From contig NZ_BMSX01000044.1 of NCBI RefSeq assembly GCF_014649375.1, positions 1 to 47,861 of the forward strand: DNA of 47,861 nt. The letters are read 5' to 3'. How positions within the stretch are numbered: the first letter of the stretch is position 1; each line of letters begins with the position of its first letter. This document shows positions 16,446 to 24,601 of the stretch, piece by piece. The translations under genes and the position numbers were made by a program. The stretch is from Streptomyces aurantiogriseus. GTDB lineage: Bacteria > Actinomycetota > Actinomycetes > Streptomycetales > Streptomycetaceae. The notes under the pieces are model-generated. The model searched no databases and was not told where the DNA came from. It saw only the letters and a program-made list of their open reading frames with translations.

Positions 16446-16882
16446 GAGCCGACCTTCCCTCGTGCCGTACCCGCGCCGGCCCCCTCCGGGACGGCGCTGG
16501 TCTCCTCGGTGTCGACGTGGCCGAGCGGCGGGCTCGGGGCCAGCGGGCCGAGGTGGAAGACGATGCGGGCCTCCACGTTGCCGACGTTGCGGAACCGGTG
16601 GCGCATGTTGATGGGGATCATCAGGCCCTGCTCCGGCCGCAGCGGGTGGGGCTCGCCGTCCAGGTCGACCTCCAACTGCCCGCAGACGACGTACACGAAC
16701 TCCTCGGAGTACGGGTGGTAGTGCTCACCGATGCGGTCGCCGGGCCGCACGATGGCCACGCCCATGAAGCCGCTGGTCGAGCCGACCGTGGCGGGCGTGA
16801 GCATGGCGCGCAGATCGCCGCCGCGCCGGGTGTTGGGCTCGACCTCGCTGAGATCCACGATTCTGGGACGGGATGTGATCAC
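16442..16882 (-). CDS. whiE-ORFII: Cupin-domain protein of the spore-pigment cluster (WhiE ORFII-like)
   Basis: The 146-residue protein contains a single cupin. The metal-binding motif 1 reads GEHYHPYSEEFVYVVCGQLEVDLDG and motif 2 PINMRHRFRNVG. Homologues occupy this place directly before KS-alpha in whiE, sch and cur clusters; they are thought to act on the polyketide, but the exact reaction is not settled. The stop overlaps the KS-alpha start (ATGA type). Confidence 0.9.
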   Translation of the reverse strand: MITSRPRIVDLSEVEPNTRRGGDLRAMLTPATVGSTSGFMGVAIVRPGDRIGEHYHPYSEEFVYVVCGQLEVDLDGEPHPLRPEQGLMIPINMRHRFRNVGNVEARIVFHLGPLAPSPPLGHVDTEETSAVPEGAGAGTARGKVGS

Positions 16883-16955
16883 GACGTTGCTCCGATCGTG
16901 TGCTGTGTCGACTTGGGGGGCCGGGTGGCCGCCCCGACCCGCGTGCTGGACGGGA

Positions 16956-18077
16956 TCAGCCGCGGGGTGAGCGGCGGTCGGTGATGAGGTCCATGCGGGC
17001 GAGCTTGAGGAGGCGCGTGAGGTCGCCGTCCGCGAACGTCGTCAGCTCCGCCGCCTTCGCGGGATCCAGGAGGCCGAGGGAGAGCGCGGGGTCGCCGGCG
17101 TCGAGGCCGTCCCGCACGTCGATCAGCCGCACCACGACGTCGTCGCGTTGGAAGATGGTGCTGCACAGGACCGGATTGCGCGGATCGTCCGCCGCCGCCT
17201 CGTCCTGCTGGGCCAGCAGCCGCGCCAGTTCCATACCGCGCCCGGGCCGCGCCGGGTAGTACAACGCGTGCCGCTCCGCGTCCGGGTCCTCCCGCTCCGC
17301 CGTCACATGGTGTACGGCGGGCAGCGCCGCCCGGGTGAAGAAGACCCGGGCGGACTCCTGGTCGTCGAGGTCCCGCTCCTGCTCCAGATACGGGTTGATG
17401 GCCTCCTCGACGGCCCGCACCTCGGGCTGCCGGGCGACGTGACGCAGCGCCGCGAGCAGGTCGCCCCGCACCTCGATGGCCCGCACCACGCGGTTGCCGT
17501 GCATGAACAGGGAGGTGCGCATCAGCCGGGTGGTGTCGTCGACCCTCGGCTCGGGCGGGGCGTAGTCGGAGAGGATCTTCGCGACGGTCTGCTCGCTGCC
17601 CGGCTTGACGGTGAAGGTGAGGGCGTGACGGATCACCCCGTCACCGATCCGGGGCGACGCCTGGAGCCGGCGCTTGCCGGACGCGGGGTCCGCCGCCGGG
17701 CCGCCGGTCTCACGGACGACGTGGAAGCGCAGCGACCTGGTGTCCCGGACGCAGCTGTGCAGCGGCTCCACCATCTGGACGTGCTCCTCGCTGTTCACCC
17801 AGGCGAGGAACGGCGGGGCGCTCTCCCACTCACTGGTGATGAGCCACTGGGAGGGGTTCTCGATCGACTGGCACAGCTGGTCGCTGACGTGCCCGGGAAC
17901 GGAGGCGACCTGGTTGCAGAGCTGCTCGTACGCCTCCAGGAACTGCTGCTGGGCTCCGTCGTTGACGTCCACCAGCAGGACGACCCGGAGCCGGGAGCCG
18001 TCGAACACGGACTGGGACACGCGGTGCGACACCTGTCGCGTCAGCGGTCGGGAGGAAGGGGCGGACGTAGTGGTCAT
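16956..18077 (-). CDS. whiE-ORFI: SchA/CurD-like protein (WhiE ORFI-like)
   Basis: The 373-residue protein is made of two antibiotic-monooxygenase-like (dimeric alpha/beta barrel) regions, seen in LRVVLLVDVNDGAQQQFLEAYEQLCNQVASVPGHVSDQLCQS and the later segment IRHALTFTVKPGSEQTVAKILSDY. This arrangement, with LITSEWESAPPFLAWVNSEEH, is that of the SchA/CurD family found at the head of spore-pigment clusters. The role is probably pigment modification, but no reaction is proven. AGGAGA lies about ten bases before the ATG at 18077; a GTG three codons upstream (18086) is possible. The 153-bp gap upstream could hold the main pigment promoter. Confidence 0.85.
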   Translation of the reverse strand: MTTTSAPSSRPLTRQVSHRVSQSVFDGSRLRVVLLVDVNDGAQQQFLEAYEQLCNQVASVPGHVSDQLCQSIENPSQWLITSEWESAPPFLAWVNSEEHVQMVEPLHSCVRDTRSLRFHVVRETGGPAADPASGKRRLQASPRIGDGVIRHALTFTVKPGSEQTVAKILSDYAPPEPRVDDTTRLMRTSLFMHGNRVVRAIEVRGDLLAALRHVARQPEVRAVEEAINPYLEQERDLDDQESARVFFTRAALPAVHHVTAEREDPDAERHALYYPARPGRGMELARLLAQQDEAAADDPRNPVLCSTIFQRDDVVVRLIDVRDGLDAGDPALSLGLLDPAKAAELTTFADGDLTRLLKLARMDLITDRRSPRG

Positions 18078-18230
18078 GCTGGGCACATCTCCTTCGAGGG
18101 GGAGAGCAGAGAAGCGGGCTTCACTTGCGGTGGTGCGGTGCGACGTGCCTCGATCCTGAGCCGGTCCTCACCGGTGCGCGATTCGGATGGACTACGCGAG
18201 TGACCGGTGCCGCTGACACGGGTGGTGAGG

Positions 18231-18911
18231 TCACCTCAGATGGGCGAAGACCACCAGGTTGGCCGTGTAGTCCTTGACCGCGCGGTCGTAGTCACCCGCG
18301 CAGGTGATGAGCCGGACCTGGGCCTGGCGCGTGTCGGCGTACACGCGCGCGCTGGGGAAGTGGTCCTTGTCGAACGTCTCCGTGTCGTCGACGACGAAGG
18401 ACGCCTTGCGCCCGTCGGCTCGTGTGACGTGGAAGACGTCCCCCTTCTTGAGTTCGCTGAGTTCGGCGAAGACGGCGGCGGAGGTGGCCGTGTCGACATG
18501 CCCGGCGATGATCGAGGTGCCGGTCTCGCCGGGTGAGGGGCCCGCGGCGTGCCAGCCGACGAGGTTGGTGTCGTTGGGCGGTGGGGCCTCGAGATGCCCG
18601 GTGGAGGCGAGGTCGAGGTCCGTGAAGGGGGCGTTCACCGAGATCTTCGGGATGATCAGCCGCACCGGTCTCGACCGCGGCAGATGTTTGCCCACCGGCC
18701 GCCCGGAGAGGGGGGAGGCCACCGGGGCGGCTTGCGGGGCGTGCGGCGGGCGGGAGGCGTCGGCCGGGCGGGACGAGGTGTCGTGGCCGCCGAGGAGGCT
18801 CAGCGCCAGGAGCAGAAGAGCCGCGGCGCACAGGATGGTCGTGGTTCCACGAGACCCCTGGCCGGGCGGCACCGGTTCGTCGTCGGTGGGGGCGGAGGGG
18901 GGGACTGCCAT
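18231..18911 (-). CDS. Class F sortase
   Basis: The 226-residue protein has one N-terminal membrane anchor (TTTILCAAALLLLALSLLGG), a proline-rich spacer, and a sortase domain starting about residue 83 with RLIIPKISVNAPF. Catalytic His138 is in IIAGHVDT and Cys204 in LITCAGDYD; the NLVGWHAAGPSPG segment is typical of class F. It should join secreted proteins to cell-envelope acceptors outside the membrane. GAGGTG precedes the ATG. Its likely substrate is the repeat protein encoded 134 bp upstream on the same strand. Its position between the pigment hydroxylase and SchA/CurD genes is unusual. Confidence 0.9.
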   Translation of the reverse strand: MAVPPSAPTDDEPVPPGQGSRGTTTILCAAALLLLALSLLGGHDTSSRPADASRPPHAPQAAPVASPLSGRPVGKHLPRSRPVRLIIPKISVNAPFTDLDLASTGHLEAPPPNDTNLVGWHAAGPSPGETGTSIIAGHVDTATSAAVFAELSELKKGDVFHVTRADGRKASFVVDDTETFDKDHFPSARVYADTRQAQVRLITCAGDYDRAVKDYTANLVVFAHLR

Positions 18912-19045
18912 CGGGGAACACCTCACTAGCGCATGGCAGCGGGCGGGCGGGGCGGGTGGAGGGGAACGGCCGGGCGGACAGCGGGCCGGGCCGCCACGCG
19001 GTGTGCGTCGGTGGCGGCCCCGGCTGCTATCGCGTCCGGCATGGC

Positions 19046-19975
19046 TCAGGCCAGGCCGTGGGCCGACTTCTTGCGACGTGCGGCGTACAGGCCGGTGCCG
19101 GCGAGGGCCAGGACGGCAATACCACCCGCGGTCACGCCGGGCGAGGCGAGCCCGCCGCCACCGGTGTGCACGCCGCCGTGGGGCTTGTGGTAGCCGCCGT
19201 GGTCCTTGTCCTTGCCGTAGTCGTCCTTCTCCTTGCCGTAGTCGTCCTTCTCCTTGCCGTACCCGTTGTCCTTGTCCTTGCCGTAGTCGTCCTTGTCGTC
19301 CTTGGACCACGAGTCCTTGCCGTGGTCGTCCTTGTAGCCGCCGTCGTCGGCCTTCTGCAGGGTCAGCGCACCGCCGCCGGTGTGCACGCCGCCGTGGGGC
19401 TTGTCGTGCTTGCTGTCCTTGTGCTCGTCCTTCTCCTTGCCGTAGTCGTCCTTCTCCTTGCCGTACCCGTTGTCCTTGTCCTTGCCGTAGTCGTCCTTCT
19501 CCTTGCCGTAGTCGTCCTTGTCCTTGCCGTACCCGTTGTCCTTGTCCTTGCCGTAGTCGTCCTTCTCCTTGTCCTTGTCCTTGCCGTAGTCCTTGTCCTT
19601 GTCCTCGTCGTAGTCGTTCGTCTGCAGGGTCAGCGCGCCGCCGCCGGTGTGCACGCCGCCGTGGGGCTTGTCGTGCTTGCTGTCCTTGTGCTCGTCCTTC
19701 TCCTTGCCGTAGTCGTCCTTCTCCTTGCCGTAGTCGTCCTTGTCCTTGCCGTAGTCGTCCTTGTCCTTGCCGTAGTCCTTGTCCTCGTCCTTGCCGTAGT
19801 CCTTGTCCTTGTCTTCGTCCTTGCCGTAGTCCTTGTCCTTGTCCTTGTCGTGCTCCTTGCTGTAGGACGAGTCGTCGTGCTCCCAGTCGTTTCCGGCCGC
19901 GAAGGCGCCGGGTCCGGAGATGGCGAGGGCGGCGGTGGCCGCCGCGGTGGCCAGGAGCAAGCGAGCAGAGCGCAT
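19046..19975 (-). CDS. Acidic repeat surface protein with C-terminal anchor, probable sortase substrate
   Basis: The 309-residue protein has a Sec signal peptide (cleavage after AISGPGAFA, residue 27), then three modules of alternating lysine and aspartate with tyrosine-glycine, in units such as DYGKDKD and DYGKEKD. Each module ends in KPHGGVHTGGG; the first two continue as ALTLQ. The third leads into GLASPGVTAGG, a hydrophobic helix and RRKKSAHGLA, a cell-wall sorting layout although no LPXTG is present. The mature protein is very rich in Asp and Lys and almost certainly disordered; metal or wall-polymer binding is possible but unproven. GGAAGGAA supports the start. The sortase gene follows on the same strand. 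Confidence 0.85.
   Translation of the reverse strand: MRSARLLLATAAATAALAISGPGAFAAGNDWEHDDSSYSKEHDKDKDKDYGKDEDKDKDYGKDEDKDYGKDKDDYGKDKDDYGKEKDDYGKEKDEHKDSKHDKPHGGVHTGGGALTLQTNDYDEDKDKDYGKDKDKEKDDYGKDKDNGYGKDKDDYGKEKDDYGKDKDNGYGKEKDDYGKEKDEHKDSKHDKPHGGVHTGGGALTLQKADDGGYKDDHGKDSWSKDDKDDYGKDKDNGYGKEKDDYGKEKDDYGKDKDHGGYHKPHGGVHTGGGGLASPGVTAGGIAVLALAGTGLYAARRKKSAHGLA
19180..19870. repeat. Coding tandem repeats of the surface protein
   Basis: On the plus strand the region is built from short units like TCCTTGTCCTTGCCGTAG and variants TCCTTCTCCTTGCCGTAG, in multiples of three. Larger copies recur: a block ending in the HTGGGALTLQ codons occurs near 19360-19410 and 19620-19670, and a related end near 19150-19190. 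Assembly or slippage errors are likely here. Confidence 0.85.
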
Positions 19976-20200
19976 AGGACAGTTCCTTCCGTCAGGGCAC
20001 GGGCAGCCGGCATCTCGTCAGCTGAGGTAACCCGGCCTCGACGTGATCCACCGTCAGTCAGCTCCGCGCATCGCACCACTCGGGGCGCTCACGCGAGTGA
20101 ACGCGTCGCGCGAACGGGGGTGCGGTGCGGCCGTCCGGCAGCGGGTGTCCCGTTTGCAACAGCGTGCGTCCGCACGGCAGTTGAAGCCGCCTGGAAACGC

Positions 20201-20238
20201 CGACGCCCAGCAGCCGAATCGGCGACTGCTGAGCGTCG
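20201..20238 (-). terminator. Terminator after the FAD hydroxylase gene
   Basis: CGACGC-C-CAGCAG pairs with CTGCTG-A-GCGTCG, a 13-bp stem with one mismatch and a 12-base loop, about 40 bp past the hydroxylase stop. It separates that gene from the surface-protein gene. Apart from this and a likely promoter for the surface protein, 19976-20279 shows nothing else. Confidence 0.6.
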
Positions 20239-20279
20239 TTCTCGTGGTTCAGGCGCGGCTCGCACCGTCTCCCGGGGGG

Positions 20280-21935
20280 TCAGGTCAGGGCCAGCACGGA
20301 CGTGAGGACCTGACGCAGTGTCGCCTCGGCGTCCCGGACCGGACCCGGCGACCGCCATGCGACGAACCCGTCGGGCCGGACGAGTACGGCGCCTCCGCGG
20401 GTCGTGCCGTGGCGTTCCGCCCAGTCCGCGTCGTCCTCGGGGGCCAGCTCGGAGTCCGCACCGGTCCCCACCCGGTACGAGGCGAGCGGGAGGGACATCT
20501 GCTCGGCGAGGAGGTTCGCGGCCTTGTGCCATCCGCTCGACTCGTCCGCGTCGCTGAGCAGGACCAGGGACCGCTCGTACAGGTCGAGGGTGGAGATCCG
20601 CCTGCCCTCGTGCCGTACCCACAGGTGGGGTGCCCTGCTGCCGGGCTCTCCGGTCAGCTCGAGCCGGTCCGGGACGACCGGGGTCGCGGGATCGGCGTCG
20701 ACGACGGCACCTTGCGGGTAGCGGTAGCCGAGGGTCACGTTCAGGATGCCGCGCTGAGGCGCGCCGCCGGTGCCGGGCGGCGGGGCGTAGCCGGGGTGGC
20801 TGTGCTCGACCGACCGGGCGGCCGCGCGGGCGCTGGTGGCCTCCGCCACCGGCCGGCGTTCCAGGTCGTAGGTGTCCAGCAGTCCGTCCCCCGCCCAGCC
20901 GCCGAGCACCGCCGCCAGCTTCCAGGCGAGGTTGTGGGCGTCCTGGATGCCGGTGTTGGAGCCGAAGGCCCCGGTCGGGGACATCTCGTGGGCCGAGTCG
21001 CCGGCCAGGAAGACGCGTCCGGCCCGGTAGGTCCGGGCGACCCGCTGGGCGGCGTGCCAGGGAGCCCGGCCGGTGATCTGCACATCGAGGTCCGGGACCC
21101 CGACCGCCCGGCGGACGTGCTCGATGCAGCGCTCGTCGGTGAAGTCCTCCAGCGTTTCGCCGTGCTCGGGGTGCCAGGGGGCGTGGAAGACCCACTGCTC
21201 GAGGTTGTCCACGGGCAGCAGCGCTCCGTCGGCCTGCGGGTTGGTCAGATAGCAGACGATGAAGTGACGGTCGCCCACCACCTCGGCGAGGCCGCGGGAG
21301 CGGAAGGTCATGCTGATGTTGTGGAACAGGTCGCCCGGGCCGCTCTGACCGATGCCGAGCTGTTCCCGCACGGGGCTGCGCGGGCCGTCGGCGGCCACCA
21401 GATAGGCCGCCCGGACGGTGGTGTGCTCACCCGTCTCCCGGCTCTTGACCACCGCGGTGACGCCGGTGCGATCGGTGTCGAACGACATCAGTTCGGTGGA
21501 GAAGCGCAGGTCGCCGCCGAGCCCGACGGCGTGGTCGAGCAGGACCGGCTCCAGGTCGTTCTGGCTGCACAGGCACCAGGAACTCGGGCTGAAGCGGGCC
21601 AGTCCGCCACCCGGGTCGATGTCCCGGAACAGCCACTCGCCCGCGTCGCCCACCAGGGTGGGCGTCTGCAGGATGCCGTGGTTGTCGGCCAGCGTGGCCG
21701 CGGCCTCGTGGATCGCCGGCTCGGCGCCGGCCACCCGGAACAGCTCCATCGTGCGTACGTTGTTGCCGCGGCCCCGGGGGTGGATGGAGGTACCGGAGTG
21801 GCGCTCCACCAAGGTGTGCGGCACCCCCAGCCGCCCCAGGAACACCGAGGTCGAAAGCCCCACCAGGGATCCGCCGACGATGAGGACGGGCACCTCGTGG
21901 GTCTTGTGGTCGGCTTGATCGGATCGTTCGTTCAT
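20280..21935 (-). CDS. whiE-ORFVIII: FAD-dependent aromatic hydroxylase of the pigment cluster (WhiE ORFVIII-like)
   Basis: This 551-residue flavoprotein monooxygenase opens with the dinucleotide-binding motif VLIVGGSLVGLSTSVFLGRLGV, has the DG-type motif LVAADGPRSPVREQLGI and the second FAD motif RVFLAGDSAHEMSPTGAFGSNTGIQDAHNLAWKLAAVL. It belongs to the PgaE/RdmE-like group that hydroxylates aromatic polyketides with NAD(P)H and O2. The C-terminal thioredoxin-like region ends in the usual VLVRPDGFVAWRS. GGAGG lies seven bases before the ATG at 21935; an earlier in-frame start lacks this. In S. coelicolor this gene is divergent from ORFI-VII; here it is on the same strand and separated from them by the sortase pair. 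Confidence 0.88.
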   Translation of the reverse strand: MNERSDQADHKTHEVPVLIVGGSLVGLSTSVFLGRLGVPHTLVERHSGTSIHPRGRGNNVRTMELFRVAGAEPAIHEAAATLADNHGILQTPTLVGDAGEWLFRDIDPGGGLARFSPSSWCLCSQNDLEPVLLDHAVGLGGDLRFSTELMSFDTDRTGVTAVVKSRETGEHTTVRAAYLVAADGPRSPVREQLGIGQSGPGDLFHNISMTFRSRGLAEVVGDRHFIVCYLTNPQADGALLPVDNLEQWVFHAPWHPEHGETLEDFTDERCIEHVRRAVGVPDLDVQITGRAPWHAAQRVARTYRAGRVFLAGDSAHEMSPTGAFGSNTGIQDAHNLAWKLAAVLGGWAGDGLLDTYDLERRPVAEATSARAAARSVEHSHPGYAPPPGTGGAPQRGILNVTLGYRYPQGAVVDADPATPVVPDRLELTGEPGSRAPHLWVRHEGRRISTLDLYERSLVLLSDADESSGWHKAANLLAEQMSLPLASYRVGTGADSELAPEDDADWAERHGTTRGGAVLVRPDGFVAWRSPGPVRDAEATLRQVLTSVLALT

Positions 21936-22309
21936 CACTCGCCTCCGCGCGTCGTTTTCGCCGACTCGGCCGGATACGGCCGGGGTCCTCATCCATGCCC
22001 CACACGGCGGACGGCGGCCCAGGCTTCACTCACTCAGAGCCTGTCCGGCGGACCGGCCCTGACCCGCCCGGTTGCCGCGATCGAATCCTTCAGCAGGATG
22101 GGGGAGTCCGGCTGGCCCGCGCGAAAGCCGGCGCTCAATACTCCTTGCAGGAGTCATCTCCCCGCTTCGGTTCTCGCCCCCTTTTTTTCGCTTTCCGAGG
22201 GTGCGTCAGGACGCAGCCCGGCAAGGGGCAGTACCTCTGAATCGGTCGCCGCGGCGGATTCCCCTTCGCATTCCAGCCGGTCGCACCCCACGACAGGAAA
22301 GGCAACAGA
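21936..22309. promoter_or_regulatory. Divergent intergenic region, pigment hydroxylase / sugar dehydrogenase
   Basis: These 374 bases separate the hydroxylase (-) from the dehydrogenase (+) and must contain both promoters. A T-rich stretch at 22181-22187 and a small hairpin TGCGTC/GACGCA at 22202-22215 stand out. GACAGGAAAGGC precedes the dehydrogenase ATG and gives a clear ribosome site. I could not match the leader to a known riboswitch. Confidence 0.35.
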
Positions 22310-23467
22310 ATGGCACGCTTGGCGCATTGGGCGCTGCACAGATTCCGTCCGGGCACGGCAGCGGTCACCGCTGCCGTCACCGCTGTCCTCGGCGCCTGCG
22401 TCCTGCAGCCGACGCCGTCGGCCGCGGCGGCGGAGAGCCTCTCGTCCCGGACGGAGGCGGGGGCGGGTGCCCGGGCCGACGGCGCGCCGTCGGGCGTCTC
22501 CGTCCTCTCCGGCCAGTGGACGCGGCCCTGGACCATCTCCTTCCTGCCCAGCGGGAAGAAGGCGCTGGTGACGGAGCGCTTCAACGCCAAGGTATGGGTC
22601 CAGGGGAGTGACGGATCCAAGAAGCAGGTGGGCACGGTGCCGCACACGGTCGCCCCGTCCCCCACTCCAGGAGTGGCCGGCGGCGGGCTGCTGGGCGTCG
22701 CCCCCTCGCCGACCTGGAACGGCACCACGGACAAGGACGTCTTCTTCGTCCACACGGCCGCCCGGGACATCCGGGTCGTGAAGATGCGCTTCGACGGCAG
22801 CTCCCTGCGCGACTACACCGTCCTGATCGGCGGAATTCCCCGGGGCGGGGACCACAACGGCGGAAAGATCGCCTTCGGTCCCGACGGCTATCTGTACGTC
22901 ACCGTCGGCGATGCACTGAAACGGAATCTCGCGCAGGACAAGAACTCGCTCAACGGGAAGATCCTGCGCATCACCAAGAGCGGTGCCGCAGCGCCCGGCA
23001 ACCCGTTCGGCAACCGCGTCTACAGCCTCGGCCATCGCAATCCCCAGGGCCTCGCCTGGGACGCCCGGGGCAGACTGTGGGAGACCGAGATCGGCGAGAA
23101 CGCGTGGGACGAACTCAACCTGATCACCCCGGGTGCCAATTACGGCTGGCCCGCCTGCGAGGGATCCTGCTCCAAAGCGGGAATGACCAACCCCAAGATG
23201 GTCTGGAAGCCGTCCGAGGGAGGCGTGCCCGCCCAGATCGCGGTCAAGCGCAACGTCCTGTACATCTCGACACTGCTCGGCCAGCGGCTCTGGCGGCTGC
23301 CGATCGACAGCACCGGCAAGGGCGTCGGAACCGCGACGTCGTACTACAACGGCGCCTACGGCCGACTGCGGGCGCTGGCCAAGGTCCCCGGCGCCGACGA
23401 GCTCTGGCTCGGCACGTCCGACCGCGGCGACAACAGGGACCGCATCCTCAGGATCACCATCAGGTGA
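22310..23467 (+). CDS. Secreted PQQ-dependent sugar dehydrogenase (soluble GDH / sorbosone dehydrogenase family)
   Basis: The 385-residue protein has an N-terminal export signal with a possible lipobox (VLGAC, about residue 30), then a six-bladed propeller. GGDHNGGKIAFGPDGYLYVTVGD contains the histidine that serves as catalytic base in soluble glucose dehydrogenase, and YSLGHRNPQGLAWDARGRLWETEIGENAWDELNLITPGANYGWP is the other family hallmark. It should oxidise a sugar or other alcohol outside the membrane using PQQ and Ca2+. The pqqA-E genes begin 69 bp downstream, strongly supporting PQQ use. Other cofactor-free Yvt-like relatives exist, so the substrate is open. Confidence 0.86.
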   Translation: MARLAHWALHRFRPGTAAVTAAVTAVLGACVLQPTPSAAAAESLSSRTEAGAGARADGAPSGVSVLSGQWTRPWTISFLPSGKKALVTERFNAKVWVQGSDGSKKQVGTVPHTVAPSPTPGVAGGGLLGVAPSPTWNGTTDKDVFFVHTAARDIRVVKMRFDGSSLRDYTVLIGGIPRGGDHNGGKIAFGPDGYLYVTVGDALKRNLAQDKNSLNGKILRITKSGAAAPGNPFGNRVYSLGHRNPQGLAWDARGRLWETEIGENAWDELNLITPGANYGWPACEGSCSKAGMTNPKMVWKPSEGGVPAQIAVKRNVLYISTLLGQRLWRLPIDSTGKGVGTATSYYNGAYGRLRALAKVPGADELWLGTSDRGDNRDRILRITIR

Positions 23468-23484
23468 CGCACATCCTCCGGACT

Positions 23485-23502
23485 CCCCTTCTCGTGAAGG
23501 GG
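23485..23502 (+). terminator. Hairpin between dehydrogenase and pqqA
   Basis: CCCCTTC and GAAGGGG form a 7-bp perfect stem with loop TCGT. It could partly end the dehydrogenase transcript or protect the pqqA 5' end from decay. Confidence 0.5.
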
Positions 23503-23536
23503 TGAACCCACCTCCCCCGAAAGGCAGGTACCCACC

Positions 23537-23677
23537 ATGACCGAATCCGTCGAGCAGACCCCGCACCCGGCCGGGACCACCGCGGAGCAGACCGACCGGA
23601 GCGCCTGGCAGACGCCCGGGTACACGGTCGTCGACACCGCGCTGGAGGTCACCGCCTACTCCCTCTCCACCCGCTAG
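23537..23677 (+). CDS. pqqA: PqqA precursor peptide for pyrroloquinoline quinone
   Basis: This 46-residue peptide is easy to miss. Its C-terminal part, WQTPGYTVVDTALEVTAYS, has the conserved Glu-x-x-x-Tyr pair (EVTAY) whose side chains are cross-linked by PqqE to become PQQ. The N-terminal leader of about 25 residues is longer than in the classical 23-29-residue PqqA peptides, as often in actinomycetes. AAGGCAGG precedes the ATG. It lies nine bases before pqqB. Confidence 0.93.
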   Translation: MTESVEQTPHPAGTTAEQTDRSAWQTPGYTVVDTALEVTAYSLSTR

Positions 23678-23686
23678 TCCGCCGCC

Positions 23687-24601
23687 ATGCTGCTGCAGGT
23701 GCTCGGCACCGCGGCCGGCGGCGGCATCCCGCAGTGGAACTGCGCGTGCCCCGGGTGTTCCGGGGCACGCGCGTGTCCCGAGCGGCGCCGCCGCCACGCC
23801 TCGCTCGCGGTCCGTACGGGCGAGGGCCGCTGGTACCTCGTCAACGCGACCCCCGACATCGGCGACCAGATCGAGGCCCACCCGGCGCTCCACCCGGGAC
23901 CCGGGCCCCGGCAGACACCGATCGCCGGAGTGGTCCTCACCGACGCCGAACTCGACCACACCCTGGGCATCGCCCGGCTGCGCGAGGCGGACGGCCTGGA
24001 GATCCTCGCCACGGCCCCGGTCCGCCGGGCGCTCGAGGAACGCCTGCGCCTCGGCGAGGTGCTGGGCCCGTACACCACCCTGACCTGGCGGGAGTTGCCA
24101 TTGTCCGGTGCGCTGCCGCTGAGCGGCGACACCGCGGGCCCGTCCGGCCACGGCGTACGGATCAGCGCCGTCCCCGTGTCGGCGAAGCGCCCCCGGTACG
24201 CCGCCGACGCCCCCGAGGACGACGCCTGGGTCGTCGCGTTGCGTCTGTACGACCCCGCCACCGGCAAGAGCGCCCTGTACGCGCCCGCCGTGGCCGTCTG
24301 GTCCGAGGCCCTGCACCGGGCCGCCGCCGAAGCCGACTGCGTCCTCGTCGACGGCACCTTCTGGGACGACGAGGAGCCCCGTCGCACCGGCATCTCCTCC
24401 CGCACCGCCACCGGCATGGGCCATCTGCCCATCGACGGACCGGGCGGCACCGCCGGCATCCTCGCCACGCTGTCCGCCCGCTGCCTCTACACGCACCTCA
24501 ACAACACGAACCCCCTCGTCGACCCCGCGGCGGCACAGCACAAGCAGCTCGCCCGACTGGGTGTCGAGGTGGCCGACGACAAGATGGTGATCGAGCTGTG
24601 A
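23687..24601 (+). CDS. pqqB: PqqB, metallo-beta-lactamase-fold PQQ biosynthesis protein
   Basis: The 304-residue protein begins LLQVLGTAAGGGIPQWNCACPGCSGARA, the diagnostic PqqB opening with its zinc-binding Cys cluster, and continues with VVLTDAELDHTLGIARLREA. It shows GTFWDDEE and the late THLNNTNPL motif that also belongs to the metal site. PqqB hydroxylates the tyrosine-derived precursor on the way to PQQ. It ends in TGA that overlaps the pqqC GTG start, so translation is coupled. Confidence 0.93.
   Translation: MLLQVLGTAAGGGIPQWNCACPGCSGARACPERRRRHASLAVRTGEGRWYLVNATPDIGDQIEAHPALHPGPGPRQTPIAGVVLTDAELDHTLGIARLREADGLEILATAPVRRALEERLRLGEVLGPYTTLTWRELPLSGALPLSGDTAGPSGHGVRISAVPVSAKRPRYAADAPEDDAWVVALRLYDPATGKSALYAPAVAVWSEALHRAAAEADCVLVDGTFWDDEEPRRTGISSRTATGMGHLPIDGPGGTAGILATLSARCLYTHLNNTNPLVDPAAAQHKQLARLGVEVADDKMVIEL

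Noticed and set aside
19180..19870. CRISPR-like array
   Set aside because: The repeats are in the reading frame of a secreted protein, vary by codon and have no spacers of constant length; no cas genes are present.
22140..22309. Possible riboswitch upstream of the PQQ dehydrogenase
   Set aside because: A small hairpin and a T-rich run are visible, but no conserved core of a known class could be matched.
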